Shown here: in pieces, positions 20,359 to 28,855 of the stretch
How the letters are laid out: every line of letters starts with the position of its first letter
How positions within the stretch are numbered: position 1 is the first letter of the stretch
Assembly (NCBI RefSeq): GCF_900105005.1
Contig: NZ_LT629748.1
Location: 1,674,001 to 1,738,000 of the forward strand
Source of the DNA: Halopseudomonas litoralis
Lineage (GTDB): Bacteria > Pseudomonadota > Gammaproteobacteria > Pseudomonadales > Pseudomonadaceae
Direction: 5' to 3'
DNA: 64,000 nucleotides
Position numbers and translations under genes: made by a program
Notes under the pieces: generated by a model
Told to the model about the DNA's origin: nothing
Databases searched by the model: none
The model's input: the letters and a program-made list of their open reading frames with translations, nothing else

Positions 20359-22545
20359 ATGTTGTCGAACCGTCCTGCCTTTGCAGCACACTATGCCCTT
20401 GTCGGCAGTCTTGGCCTCTTGGCAAGCAGCGTTGCGCTGGCCAATGAAGAGACCATCCGCCTGTCCGACACCGTCGTGACCGCCTCGGGCTTCGAGCAGA
20501 AGATCACCGAAGCGCCGGCCAGCATCAGTGTGATCAGTCAGGAAGATTTGCAGCAGAATCGGTACAGCAACTTGGCTCAGGTGCTGGAAAATGTGGAAGG
20601 CATCGACACCAATCAGAGCACCGGAAAGACCGGTGGCCTCAATATCAGTATTCGTGGCATGGAAAGTCAGCACACGCTGATTCTGATCGACGGCCGCCGG
20701 CAGAACGCACCGGGCAACATCGCTCCTAATGGTTTTGGTGAAACCTCAACCAGCTTCATTCCGCCAATGTCCGCCATTGAGCGCATCGAGGTCATCCGTG
20801 GCCCGATGTCCACTCTCTATGGTTCAGATGCCCTGGGCGGTGTAGTCAACATCATTACAAAAAAGGTCGGTGATGAATGGAGTGGAACTGTAAGCCTTGA
20901 TCACACCTTCCAGGAAAATCGCGATTACGGTGATGCCAGCAAAACCAGTTTCTATACCAGCGGCCCGCTGGTGGACGGACTGCTCGGCTTGGCGGTACGT
21001 GGCAGCCTCTACAATCGAGAAGAATCCGATCTGATGTTCGACAACGACTCAGAGGTCAGCAAGCGCGGTGCTTCTCCGGTTGAAGGTCGCAATTACACTA
21101 TCGGTGGCCGTCTGAATCTGACTCCGGTTGCCAACCACGACTTCTATCTTGATTTCGAACGTGGCCGTCAGGTTTACGAGAATGATGAATGTCAGCTGGG
21201 TACATTGGATGGCAGGGATAGAAACTGTCAGGGTAATCCTGGTACGGCTAATGGGTATTCTGACCAGCTGCGCTTTGAGCGTGAACAGTATGCCTTGGGC
21301 CACAATGCTCATCTGAGCTTTGGTAATCTGAATAGTAGTGTTACGCATAGTACTACTGAGACTCTTGGCCGCACCATCCCTGGCGATATTGGCGTTCCTT
21401 ACGCGGGCTTCCCGTCAATTATCGGCGGCAATGATCGTGAGCTGGAAACAACCGACCTGATACTCGACTCCAAGCTGGTAGCGCCCCTCGGTGAAGCCAA
21501 TCTATTCACCATTGGTGGCCAATACCGCGACTCTGAAATGACCGACGGGATTGCCGGCGAGTATTTCGAGCAAGACTCCTGGGCACTGTTTGCGGAAAAC
21601 GAATGGCGTATGCGCCATGACCTGGCTCTGACGCTGGGTGGCCGGTATGAAGACCACGAAGCCTTCGGTGGTCACTTCACCCCTCGTGCTTACCTGGTTT
21701 GGAACACCAATGATAACTGGACTCTGAAAGGGGGCGTCAGCAAGGGCTATAGAACGCCTGACCTGAACGACCTGCATGATGGAATCAACGGTATCACCGG
21801 CCAAGGCACGACCATCACTATCGGCAGCCCTGATCTTGATCCGGAAGAAAGCACCAATACCGAGTTCGGCGTTTACTATGACAACCTGACCGGCTTCAAT
21901 GCCAATGCCACTGTGTTTCATAACAAATTCAAGGACAAAATTTCGGATGGCAATGATATTACCGTCACCGGCCACCCGACCATTTCCGATGGCGACTACT
22001 CACAGTTGACCAACATCGGCAAGGCCGAAACCCAGGGGCTGGAACTGGCCGCAAGCTGGATGTTTGCCCCCCGCTGGACCTTGAGCGGGAACTACACCTA
22101 CAGCGACAGCGAGCAGAAAAGCGGACCGGACAAAGGCGAGCGTCTGAATAACACACCAGAGCATTTGCTCAATGCCAAGCTCAACTGGCATGCAACTGAG
22201 CGTCTTTCCATGTGGCTGCGTGGGGAATACCGTGGGGAGCGGACCCGCTTCACCCAACGCTATGCGAACTTGAATGCGGATGACCAGGCAATCGAGCGCC
22301 AGGTGGGCGACATGGATGCCTATGAACTGTTCCATCTAGGCGGCGCATACCGCGCCTCAGACAACGTTACTCTGACAGCCACTATCTACAACCTGTTCGA
22401 CAAGGACTTTCTTGAAGGAACCACCTATGTCGATAGCGCCGGTGATACTCAGTGGTCTTCGAATTATGCCCATATAACACGCGGCACCAGCGGCACTATT
22501 CAGGAAGGCCGCCGCCTCTGGCTGTCCGCTACCGTCGACTTCTAA
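20359..22545 (+). CDS. TonB-dependent outer-membrane siderophore receptor, CirA/FepA-like (receptor 1)
   Basis: The 728-residue receptor imports an iron chelate across the outer membrane using TonB energy. A signal peptide ends at Ala28. The TonB-box-like DTVVTAS is followed by the plug domain (APASISVISQEDL, NISIRGM, LILIDGRRQN, IERIEVIRGPMSTLYGSDAL) and a 22-strand barrel ending in Phe, the assembly signal. The ligand is unknown; a catecholate is a reasonable guess from CirA/FepA-like features. AAGGAG precedes the ATG, and a Fur box lies upstream. It is a clear paralog of the next gene. A stretch near 21160-21360, encoding an extracellular-loop region, has many T-ending codons unlike the rest. 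Confidence 0.9.
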   Translation: MLSNRPAFAAHYALVGSLGLLASSVALANEETIRLSDTVVTASGFEQKITEAPASISVISQEDLQQNRYSNLAQVLENVEGIDTNQSTGKTGGLNISIRGMESQHTLILIDGRRQNAPGNIAPNGFGETSTSFIPPMSAIERIEVIRGPMSTLYGSDALGGVVNIITKKVGDEWSGTVSLDHTFQENRDYGDASKTSFYTSGPLVDGLLGLAVRGSLYNREESDLMFDNDSEVSKRGASPVEGRNYTIGGRLNLTPVANHDFYLDFERGRQVYENDECQLGTLDGRDRNCQGNPGTANGYSDQLRFEREQYALGHNAHLSFGNLNSSVTHSTTETLGRTIPGDIGVPYAGFPSIIGGNDRELETTDLILDSKLVAPLGEANLFTIGGQYRDSEMTDGIAGEYFEQDSWALFAENEWRMRHDLALTLGGRYEDHEAFGGHFTPRAYLVWNTNDNWTLKGGVSKGYRTPDLNDLHDGINGITGQGTTITIGSPDLDPEESTNTEFGVYYDNLTGFNANATVFHNKFKDKISDGNDITVTGHPTISDGDYSQLTNIGKAETQGLELAASWMFAPRWTLSGNYTYSDSEQKSGPDKGERLNNTPEHLLNAKLNWHATERLSMWLRGEYRGERTRFTQRYANLNADDQAIERQVGDMDAYELFHLGGAYRASDNVTLTATIYNLFDKDFLEGTTYVDSAGDTQWSSNYAHITRGTSGTIQEGRRLWLSATVDF

Positions 22546-22568
22546 ACGAGTCTGACCTGCTTCGGCAG

Positions 22569-22592
22569 ACGCCCGCTTCGGCGGGCGTTTTC
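22569..22592 (+). terminator. intrinsic terminator after receptor 1
   Basis: ACGCCCGC, loop TTCG, GCGGGCGT followed by TTTTC, 23 bases after the stop. It separates the two receptor genes into two transcription units. Confidence 0.88.
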
Positions 22593-22719
22593 ATTTCTCC
22601 CGTTTCCTCTCCCTCCTCCCTTCCCGCTTTCCTCGTGATAAACGAGAAATATTCCTGTTTATACGCAAAAAACGATAGCCCTTTCGCTCTTGGCTCCTTA
22701 TACTTCCGCGCACAACCAA

Positions 22720-22738
22720 TAATGATAATGATTCCGTT
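22720..22738. promoter_or_regulatory. Fur-box-like site upstream of the second receptor
   Basis: AATAATGATAATGATTCCG agrees with the 19-base Fur consensus at most positions of its left two thirds. It lies 56 bases before the receptor 2 ATG, at a similar distance to the first Fur box from receptor 1. Confidence 0.7.
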
Positions 22739-22793
22739 TAGCATGATGATCACATCAGAAGCCCTTCGGGCAAGGATCAAGGAGCAGCAACAG

Positions 22794-25148
22794 ATGTCGA
22801 TCAGAACCAGCCTTCCCTCCTACTTCACCGGTGGCGCTGCATTGCTTGCAGCCAGCGTTGCGTTAGCCAATCAGGACGCGGTACAGCTACCGGACGTCAC
22901 CGTAGTATCGGCTACCGGCTTCGAGCAGAAGATCGCCGATGCGCCTGCCAGTATCAGCGTCATCAGTCGTGAACAGCTTCAGAGCAAACCCTATGCCGGA
23001 CTGGCAGATGCCCTGCGCGATGTCGAAGGCGTTGACGTGGGTGCGGATCTGGACAAGAACGGCAATATCAGCATCACCATGCGTGGCTTGCCCAAGGATT
23101 ACACCCTTGTTCTGATCGACGGGCGCAGGCAGAGCGATATCGGCGATATCGGGCCGAACAACTTCGGTAACAGCCAGTTCATGTACATGCCTTCGATGGA
23201 TGCCATTGAACGTATCGAGGTGATTCGTGGGCCGATGTCCACCCTGTACGGTGCCGACGCCATGGGTGGTGTGATCAATATCATCACACGCAAGGTGCAG
23301 GATAACTGGGGTGGGTCGATCAGCCACGCGCTGAGCATCCAGGAAAACTCCCAGTTCGGGGATGACAAGAAAACCGATCTGTTCGCCAGCGGGCCATTGA
23401 TCGAAGGGCTGCTCGGCCTGGGGTTACGCGCCAGTCTGTATGACCGTGAGCAGAGCGATCCGGGATATAGCGTAGGCACACTGATCAATGGCGACGGCTC
23501 GCTGTTCGAGGATGGCGGCAGCTTCGGCGACAAGAAGATCGTTGCTGCGAAGAACTGGAATGCCGGCTTCACCCTGAACCTGACCCCACTGGAAGATCAC
23601 GATTTCCAGTTCGAATACGATATCGCCAAGCAGCGCTACGACAATACCGAAGGCCAGACCGGCACGCTGGATTCAGTGGATAGTTTGTGGCGTGCCCGTG
23701 GCGGCATCATCCAGCCTCGGGTCGGCTATGCGGAAAATCAGCGTGTCGAGCGCGAGCAGTTCGTACTGGCTCACACTGGCCGCTGGAGCTTCGGCACCAG
23801 CGATACCAGTCTGACGCGCAGCACCAGCAGTAACCTCGGGCGCTCTTTGCCGCTGACCGTGCAGGAACGAGGCGCCCTGCAGGATATCTGGAATCAGGCC
23901 TCCGCAGACCAGGGCGTCGGTACACCCGAACTCACCGATGAGTTGCGCGCAGAGCTGGAAAACACCTTCCTGCCGCGCAACCGCCGCGAACTGGAGATCC
24001 GCAACACCATCTTCGATACCAAACTGTCGAGCTCCATTGGTAGTCACCACTTCACCCTGGGCGGTCAGTATTTTCTCGCCGAGATGGAGGATGGTGTGTT
24101 CGGCATGGATGGCTCCGCCTATCAGTCCGGCGCGACTCAGGATCATAAACAGTGGGCGCTGTTTGCCGAAGATAACTGGGACCTCACCGAGAAGCTGACC
24201 TTCACCTACGGCGCCCGCTACGATGACCACAACATCTTCGGTGCCGAAGTCAGCCCCCGCGGCTATCTCACCTGGCGGACCACGGATAACTGGACGCTGA
24301 AGGGCGGCGTCAGCACGGGCTACAAGACCCCGAAACCAAACCAGCTGTTCCCGGGCATCGTTGGCTTTGGCGGCCAGGGCGTAAATCCGATGGCTGGCTC
24401 ACCGGATCTGCAGCCGGAAACCAGCACCAACTACGAGATTGCGGCGTACTACGACAATCTGACCAACTTCAATGCCAACGCGACGCTGTTCTTCAACGAG
24501 TTCAAGGACAAGATCGCGCGCGCCGATGCCATCCCCAACTGCTACAACGCCAGCGGTGTGAAATACCTCAGTTCGGGCTGCGTGGACGTCGGTCCTGGTT
24601 GGGCTGAACTGGGATATGACAGCTTCAGCCAGAGCACCAACGTGGACAAGGCGCAGACCAAGGGCATCGAACTGGCGGCACGCTGGGAGATTATTCCCAC
24701 ACTCAGCCTCAGCGGTAACTACACCTATACCGACAGCGAGCAGAAAAGCGGCGCGCAAAAGGGCTTGCCTCTGGTCAACACGCCCGAGCACATGCTCAAC
24801 GGCACGCTCAGCTGGGACGTACTGCCGCGTCTGAATGTAGCCTTGATCGCCGAACTGCGGGACGAGCGCTACCGCGGCACCGCCGTCAGCGCAGGTCCGA
24901 CCCCGGTTACCCGCAAGCTGTATTACAAATCCTACGACATCTACCACCTGGGCATGCGCTTTCAGGCCAGCAACGATCTGACGCTGCATGGTCGCGTCAA
25001 CAACCTGTTGGACAAGGACATGGCGGGGCGTAACTGTGAACCGACCTTCGATGATCTGGGCAATCACGACACCTGGTCCTGCTCGAACGATTACAACGTG
25101 ACGGAAAAAGCACGCAGCTTGTGGCTGTCGGCCAACTACCGTTTCTGA
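22794..25148 (+). CDS. TonB-dependent outer-membrane siderophore receptor, CirA/FepA-like (receptor 2)
   Basis: The 784-residue receptor has a signal peptide ending at Ala25, a plug domain with APASISVISREQL, LVLIDGRRQS and IERIEVIRGPMSTLYGADAM, and a barrel ending in Phe. It aligns over its length with receptor 1, sharing for example TLKGGVS.GY and DNLT.FNANAT, so the pair arose by duplication. An added cysteine pair occurs in a late loop (NCYNAS and SSGCVD), and a second near the C-terminus (NCEPTF and WSCSND). AAGGAG precedes the ATG. It heads a five-gene group with the PepSY, DUF2271, DUF4198 and flavoreductase genes, suggesting that its ligand is reduced inside the cell by that system. 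Confidence 0.9.
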   Translation: MSIRTSLPSYFTGGAALLAASVALANQDAVQLPDVTVVSATGFEQKIADAPASISVISREQLQSKPYAGLADALRDVEGVDVGADLDKNGNISITMRGLPKDYTLVLIDGRRQSDIGDIGPNNFGNSQFMYMPSMDAIERIEVIRGPMSTLYGADAMGGVINIITRKVQDNWGGSISHALSIQENSQFGDDKKTDLFASGPLIEGLLGLGLRASLYDREQSDPGYSVGTLINGDGSLFEDGGSFGDKKIVAAKNWNAGFTLNLTPLEDHDFQFEYDIAKQRYDNTEGQTGTLDSVDSLWRARGGIIQPRVGYAENQRVEREQFVLAHTGRWSFGTSDTSLTRSTSSNLGRSLPLTVQERGALQDIWNQASADQGVGTPELTDELRAELENTFLPRNRRELEIRNTIFDTKLSSSIGSHHFTLGGQYFLAEMEDGVFGMDGSAYQSGATQDHKQWALFAEDNWDLTEKLTFTYGARYDDHNIFGAEVSPRGYLTWRTTDNWTLKGGVSTGYKTPKPNQLFPGIVGFGGQGVNPMAGSPDLQPETSTNYEIAAYYDNLTNFNANATLFFNEFKDKIARADAIPNCYNASGVKYLSSGCVDVGPGWAELGYDSFSQSTNVDKAQTKGIELAARWEIIPTLSLSGNYTYTDSEQKSGAQKGLPLVNTPEHMLNGTLSWDVLPRLNVALIAELRDERYRGTAVSAGPTPVTRKLYYKSYDIYHLGMRFQASNDLTLHGRVNNLLDKDMAGRNCEPTFDDLGNHDTWSCSNDYNVTEKARSLWLSANYRF

Positions 25149-25173
25149 TAACCCCCGTAAACAAGAGAAGGCA

Positions 25174-25770
25174 ATGAAATACCTGCTGATCGGCACATTG
25201 CGTCAATGGCACTGGATCAGTTCCGCCCTGTGCCTGGCCGCAATGCTGCTGTTCGCCGTCACCGGCATCACCTTGAATCATGCCGGCAGTATCGAGGCGC
25301 AACCCGATGTCCGCACGCTGAAATTGCAACTGCCGGAGGAGCTCGCGCCCCTGCTGGCAGTGGCTGCAGAGCAGCAGCAGCTCCCTGCCCCACTGCACCA
25401 TTGGCTGGAGAGCATGCTGGCGGTCCGCTTCGATGAGCATGCCGCGGAATGGTCGGATGCTGAGGTCTACGTGGGGATGCCCAAGCCCGGCGGCGATGCC
25501 TGGCTGACTCTGGACCTGCACTCCGGCGAGGTGTTTTTCGAAGCCACCGACAGAGGCTGGATTGCCTATGCCAACGACCTGCACAAGGGCCGCCACAGTG
25601 GCGCAGCGTGGAGTTGGTTCATCGATATCTTTGCCGGAGTCTGTGTGCTCTTCACGCTGACCGGGCTATTGCTGCTTGGTCGGCAGGCACGCAACCGCCC
25701 CAGCACCTGGCCGGTTACCGCCCTGGGTCTGCTGATTCCGGTACTCATTGCCTTGCTGTTCATTCATTGA
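25174..25770 (+). CDS. PepSY-associated transmembrane protein
   Basis: The 198-residue inner-membrane protein has an N-terminal helix (residues 15-37), a periplasmic PepSY-like domain with LTLDLHSGEVFFE, a helix at about 148-170 and a last helix at 178-196. The histidines in RQWHWISS and in NDLHKGRH flank membrane helices, as in PepSY-TM proteins thought to bind heme and pass electrons across the membrane. It follows receptor 2 by 25 bases. In PiuB/FoxB-type proteins such a PepSY module belongs to one large polypeptide that reduces ferric siderophores; here it is separate. The function is inferred from family and neighbours. Confidence 0.82.
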   Translation: MKYLLIGTLRQWHWISSALCLAAMLLFAVTGITLNHAGSIEAQPDVRTLKLQLPEELAPLLAVAAEQQQLPAPLHHWLESMLAVRFDEHAAEWSDAEVYVGMPKPGGDAWLTLDLHSGEVFFEATDRGWIAYANDLHKGRHSGAAWSWFIDIFAGVCVLFTLTGLLLLGRQARNRPSTWPVTALGLLIPVLIALLFIH

Positions 25771-25784
25771 AAAGAGGATTGTTA

Positions 25785-26294
25785 ATGCGTAAATGGCTTT
25801 TATTACCATTGGCTGCTGTTTTCGTCGCGCACTCGGGCGCGGCGCAGCTGGACGTTTCGGTAGAGGTGCCGCGGCTGACAGTCGCGGAATATCACCGCCC
25901 CTACGTAGCGATCTGGATCGAGAATACCGAGGGGCACGTCGCCGATCTGGCTGTCTGGTATGACCTGAAGCTGCGAGACAGCGAGGGTGAGAAATGGCTG
26001 AAGGACATGCGTCAGTGGTGGCGGCGCAGCGGGCGCTCACTGGAGCTCCCGGTGGATGGGCTTTCCGGCGCCACGCGCGCGGTAGGCGAGCATTCACTGT
26101 CGTTCGCTGGAGACCACCCTGCCCTGGCTGCGCTGCAACCCGGGGATTATCAATTACTGGTCGAAGCAGCCCGCGAGGTCGGTGGCCGCGAGCTGGTCCG
26201 CGTCCCCTTCAGCTGGCCCATTAACGAACAGATCAAACATCAGGGCACTGGAGAAACCGAACTGGGCAGAATCAGCCTGACCCTCACCCCCTGA
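25785..26294 (+). CDS. DUF2271 domain periplasmic protein
   Basis: This 169-residue secreted protein has a signal peptide cut near Ala20 and a compact beta-rich domain (YVAIWIENTEGHVADLAVWY, then a KWLKDMRQWWRR segment and VDGLSGATR). DUF2271 has no established function, but is often next to PepSY and flavoreductase genes in iron-regulated operons. AGAGG precedes the ATG, and it begins 14 bases after the PepSY gene. An upstream open extension into that gene is rejected. Confidence 0.8.
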   Translation: MRKWLLLPLAAVFVAHSGAAQLDVSVEVPRLTVAEYHRPYVAIWIENTEGHVADLAVWYDLKLRDSEGEKWLKDMRQWWRRSGRSLELPVDGLSGATRAVGEHSLSFAGDHPALAALQPGDYQLLVEAAREVGGRELVRVPFSWPINEQIKHQGTGETELGRISLTLTP

Positions 26295-26366
26295 ACGTCC
26301 GATACCGCTGTCGACGCTCTTGTGCTGCGACATTGAAATAAAACCATTCTGGAACAGAACAATATC

Positions 26367-27248
26367 ATGCTGAAACAACTCACTCGCTGGACCGCAATTG
26401 CCCTCGCCATCACCCTGCCGCTGTCGGCCAATGCCCATCGCGCCTGGATGCTACCCTCCACCACCGTGCTTTCAGGTGACGATGCCTGGATCACCGTGGA
26501 TGCCGCCGTCGCCAATGACCTGTTCTATTTCGAGCATCATCCGCTGGTACTGGAAGGTATAGGCCAGTCGCCAGTCCGGGCCAACGGGCCAGGCGAGCCA
26601 GCCAGACCCCGCGCCGCCAACCGCCTGGTCATCACCGCCCCGGACGGTAAAGAAGTACCGGCGCAAAATGGCCACGTTGGAAAATACCGCAGCGTATTCG
26701 ATGTGGAGCTCAGCCAGAAAGGGACTTACAAACTCGCGGTAGCCGGTGCCCCACGCTACTTCGCCCGCTATCAAGAGAACGGTGAGGACCGCCGCTGGAT
26801 GGGTGATCTGGCTGATATAGGTCAGGCCATACCGGCCGATGTGCAGGAGCTGCAGGTCAGCCAGATGGAATCGCGTATGGAGGTGTTCGTCACCTCCGGA
26901 CAACCCACCAACAGCGTGTTCACTCCCACCGGGCGTGGCCTTGAACTGCAGCCAGTGACCCATCCCAATGACCTTTTTGCCACGGAAACAGCGGAATTCA
27001 TCTTCCTGCTGGATGGCAAGCCCGCCGCGGGCGTAGAGGTGAATATCATTCCCGGAGGCATCCGCCATCGCGACCAGCTCAATGACATCAAGCAGACCAG
27101 TGGAGCTGACGGCAAGGTCGCCATCACCTGGCCGAGCGCCGGTTTCTGGTGGCTGGAAGCCAAACTGGTGCAGAAAGACGGTGTTCAGCCGCCGCTGACC
27201 CAGCGTCGCGTTACTTATACCGCGACCCTTGAAGTCATGGCTCCCTGA
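26367..27248 (+). CDS. DUF4198 domain periplasmic protein (NikM-like)
   Basis: The 293-residue exported protein is cleaved after Ala23, leaving a mature protein that begins HRAWMLPSTTVL. The N-terminal His and the later FEHHPL pair could bind a metal; DUF4198 proteins include the periplasmic NikM components of metal transporters. The C-terminal third has an Ig-like GKVAITWPSAGFWWLEA segment. In this setting it may bind the imported metal or chelate in the periplasm, which is inference. Its stop overlaps the next start by one base. Confidence 0.82.
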   Translation: MLKQLTRWTAIALAITLPLSANAHRAWMLPSTTVLSGDDAWITVDAAVANDLFYFEHHPLVLEGIGQSPVRANGPGEPARPRAANRLVITAPDGKEVPAQNGHVGKYRSVFDVELSQKGTYKLAVAGAPRYFARYQENGEDRRWMGDLADIGQAIPADVQELQVSQMESRMEVFVTSGQPTNSVFTPTGRGLELQPVTHPNDLFATETAEFIFLLDGKPAAGVEVNIIPGGIRHRDQLNDIKQTSGADGKVAITWPSAGFWWLEAKLVQKDGVQPPLTQRRVTYTATLEVMAP

Positions 27249-28597
27249 TGAGTATGCCGGAGCTGTCGGAGCTGCACTGGTTATTCAACAAGCGTGCGCT
27301 ATGGGCTGCTCTGGCCATGAGTGGCTGGCTGATGCTGTGCTGGATCTGCCTGGGTAAATCCCGGCGCCCTGCGGTAATAAAGTCCGCAGCCGCGCCGGAC
27401 TGGCTTATTGCCTACGCCAGCCAGTCCGGCGCGGCCCGAGAGATTGCCGAACGGCTTGCTCGGACCTTCCAGCAATGCAACCTGACACCCGTGCTGATGC
27501 CGCTCAATACTATTCAGCCGCAGGAGCTGGCCGGTTACTCCCGGGCACTGTTGATCATCAGCACCTATGGCGAAGGCGAGGCACCGGATAACGCTGCTGC
27601 ATTCTGGCGCAAGGCTGAAGGTACCGAGCCCGACCTGAGCAGCCTTAATTATTCGATGTTGGCTTTGGGTGACGATCAGTACGCTGATTTCTGCGGCTTT
27701 GGTCGACGCCTGGCGCATTGGCTCAACGCAGCGGGCGCAACGGCTGCCACACCACGTCAGGATGTGAATCGGTTGGAACCAGGCAGCATCCAGAGCTGGT
27801 CTCGCCAGGCTTCGACCTGGGCCGGCGTGCCGCTGTACGATGCAGAGACATCAGGCGCGTTCGAGCAATGGAGGCTACTCGAACGCCTGCAACTCAACCC
27901 CAACAGCCCGGGCTCACCGGCCTGGCTGATACGTCTGGCACCCGTTGCCGATATGCCGATCTGGCAGGCCGGAGACCTGGCACAGCTGAGTATTGGTTCG
28001 GCCCTGCGCACCTACTCCATCGCCAGTCTTCCGGAAGACGGTGTATTGGAGTTGATTGTGCGTCAGGTCGTCAGTGCGCAAGGCGTCGCCGGCCACGGCT
28101 CCGGATGGCTATGCTGCCATGCAGAGCTCGGGGCGACGTTAGATGTCCGGTTGCAGTCCAATCCGGCGTTCCACTTGCCGGAGGGCGATGCTCCGGGGAT
28201 TTTCATCGGTGCCGGAACCGGGCTGGCCGGCTTGCGCGGCTTGCTCAGGCAGCGCCAACATCAAGGTCGTGGGGATAACTGGTTGATCTTCGGTGAACGC
28301 TGCCTGCAGCATGATCTATGGCTGAACGAGGAGCTGGATTCCTGGGCCGCGCAGGGCAAGTTGCTTCTGGATAGATGTTTTTCTCGAGCGGAGCATCGCC
28401 CGGAGTATGTGCAACACCGCCTCGCCGCCAAAGCCGACCAACTGCGTCAGTGGGTCGACCGCGGGGCGAGTATCCATGTATGCGGCAGTCTGGCCGGCAT
28501 GGGCCGGGAGATCCACCGCCTGTTACAGGAGCTGCTGACGGCAGAGCAATGGATGAAACTGCATCAGCAACAGCGCTATCGCCGAGATCTGTACTGA
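27248..28597 (+). CDS. membrane-anchored flavodoxin/FNR reductase (sulfite-reductase flavoprotein alpha-like, PiuB/FoxB C-terminal type)
   Basis: The 449-residue protein has one membrane helix (residues 18-35). A flavodoxin domain follows, with FMN-loop YASQSGAAREIAE and STYGEGEAPDNA, then a ferredoxin-NADP-reductase half with FAD motif RTYSIAS and NADPH-binding GAGTGLAGLRGLL. It resembles the cytoplasmic half of PiuB/FoxB proteins. It would take electrons from NADPH and hand them to the PepSY membrane protein encoded three genes upstream, reducing an iron chelate. An ATG at 27254 is an alternative start. The last gene of the island. Confidence 0.86.
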   Translation: MSMPELSELHWLFNKRALWAALAMSGWLMLCWICLGKSRRPAVIKSAAAPDWLIAYASQSGAAREIAERLARTFQQCNLTPVLMPLNTIQPQELAGYSRALLIISTYGEGEAPDNAAAFWRKAEGTEPDLSSLNYSMLALGDDQYADFCGFGRRLAHWLNAAGATAATPRQDVNRLEPGSIQSWSRQASTWAGVPLYDAETSGAFEQWRLLERLQLNPNSPGSPAWLIRLAPVADMPIWQAGDLAQLSIGSALRTYSIASLPEDGVLELIVRQVVSAQGVAGHGSGWLCCHAELGATLDVRLQSNPAFHLPEGDAPGIFIGAGTGLAGLRGLLRQRQHQGRGDNWLIFGERCLQHDLWLNEELDSWAAQGKLLLDRCFSRAEHRPEYVQHRLAAKADQLRQWVDRGASIHVCGSLAGMGREIHRLLQELLTAEQWMKLHQQQRYRRDLY

Positions 28598-28696
28598 GCC
28601 GGAACCTCGAAACGGCGCTGGAACCATAGAGCCTTGGGGTAGTCACATAACCTGACGACCCGCTTCGTTAGTTATCGATAATTCAGGAGTACATAC

Positions 28697-28855
28697 ATGG
28701 ACATCATCAGAATCATCATTGCCATTCTGCTGCCGCCGCTGGGGGTATTTCTGCAGGTCGGGTTTGCCGGTGCGTTCTGGCTCAACATTCTGCTGACGCT
28801 GTTCGGCTATCTGCCAGGCATCATTCACGCGGTGTGGATCATTGCTCGTCGCTGA
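28697..28855 (+). CDS. YqaE/Pmp3 family small membrane protein
   Basis: The 52-residue protein reads as two hydrophobic helices separated by a short turn: MDIIRIIIAILLPPLGVFLQ, then NILLTLFGYLPGIIHAVWII and a basic end ARR. This is the Pmp3/YqaE proteolipid pattern, linked to membrane potential and salt stress. CAGGAG precedes the ATG at good spacing. Its last 17 bases overlap the 3' end of the convergent diguanylate cyclase gene. Confidence 0.88.
   Translation: MDIIRIIIAILLPPLGVFLQVGFAGAFWLNILLTLFGYLPGIIHAVWIIARR

Noticed and set aside
20840-20866. TGTAGT...ATTACA match inside receptor 1
   Set aside because: It is within coding sequence, imperfect, and has the wrong spacing.
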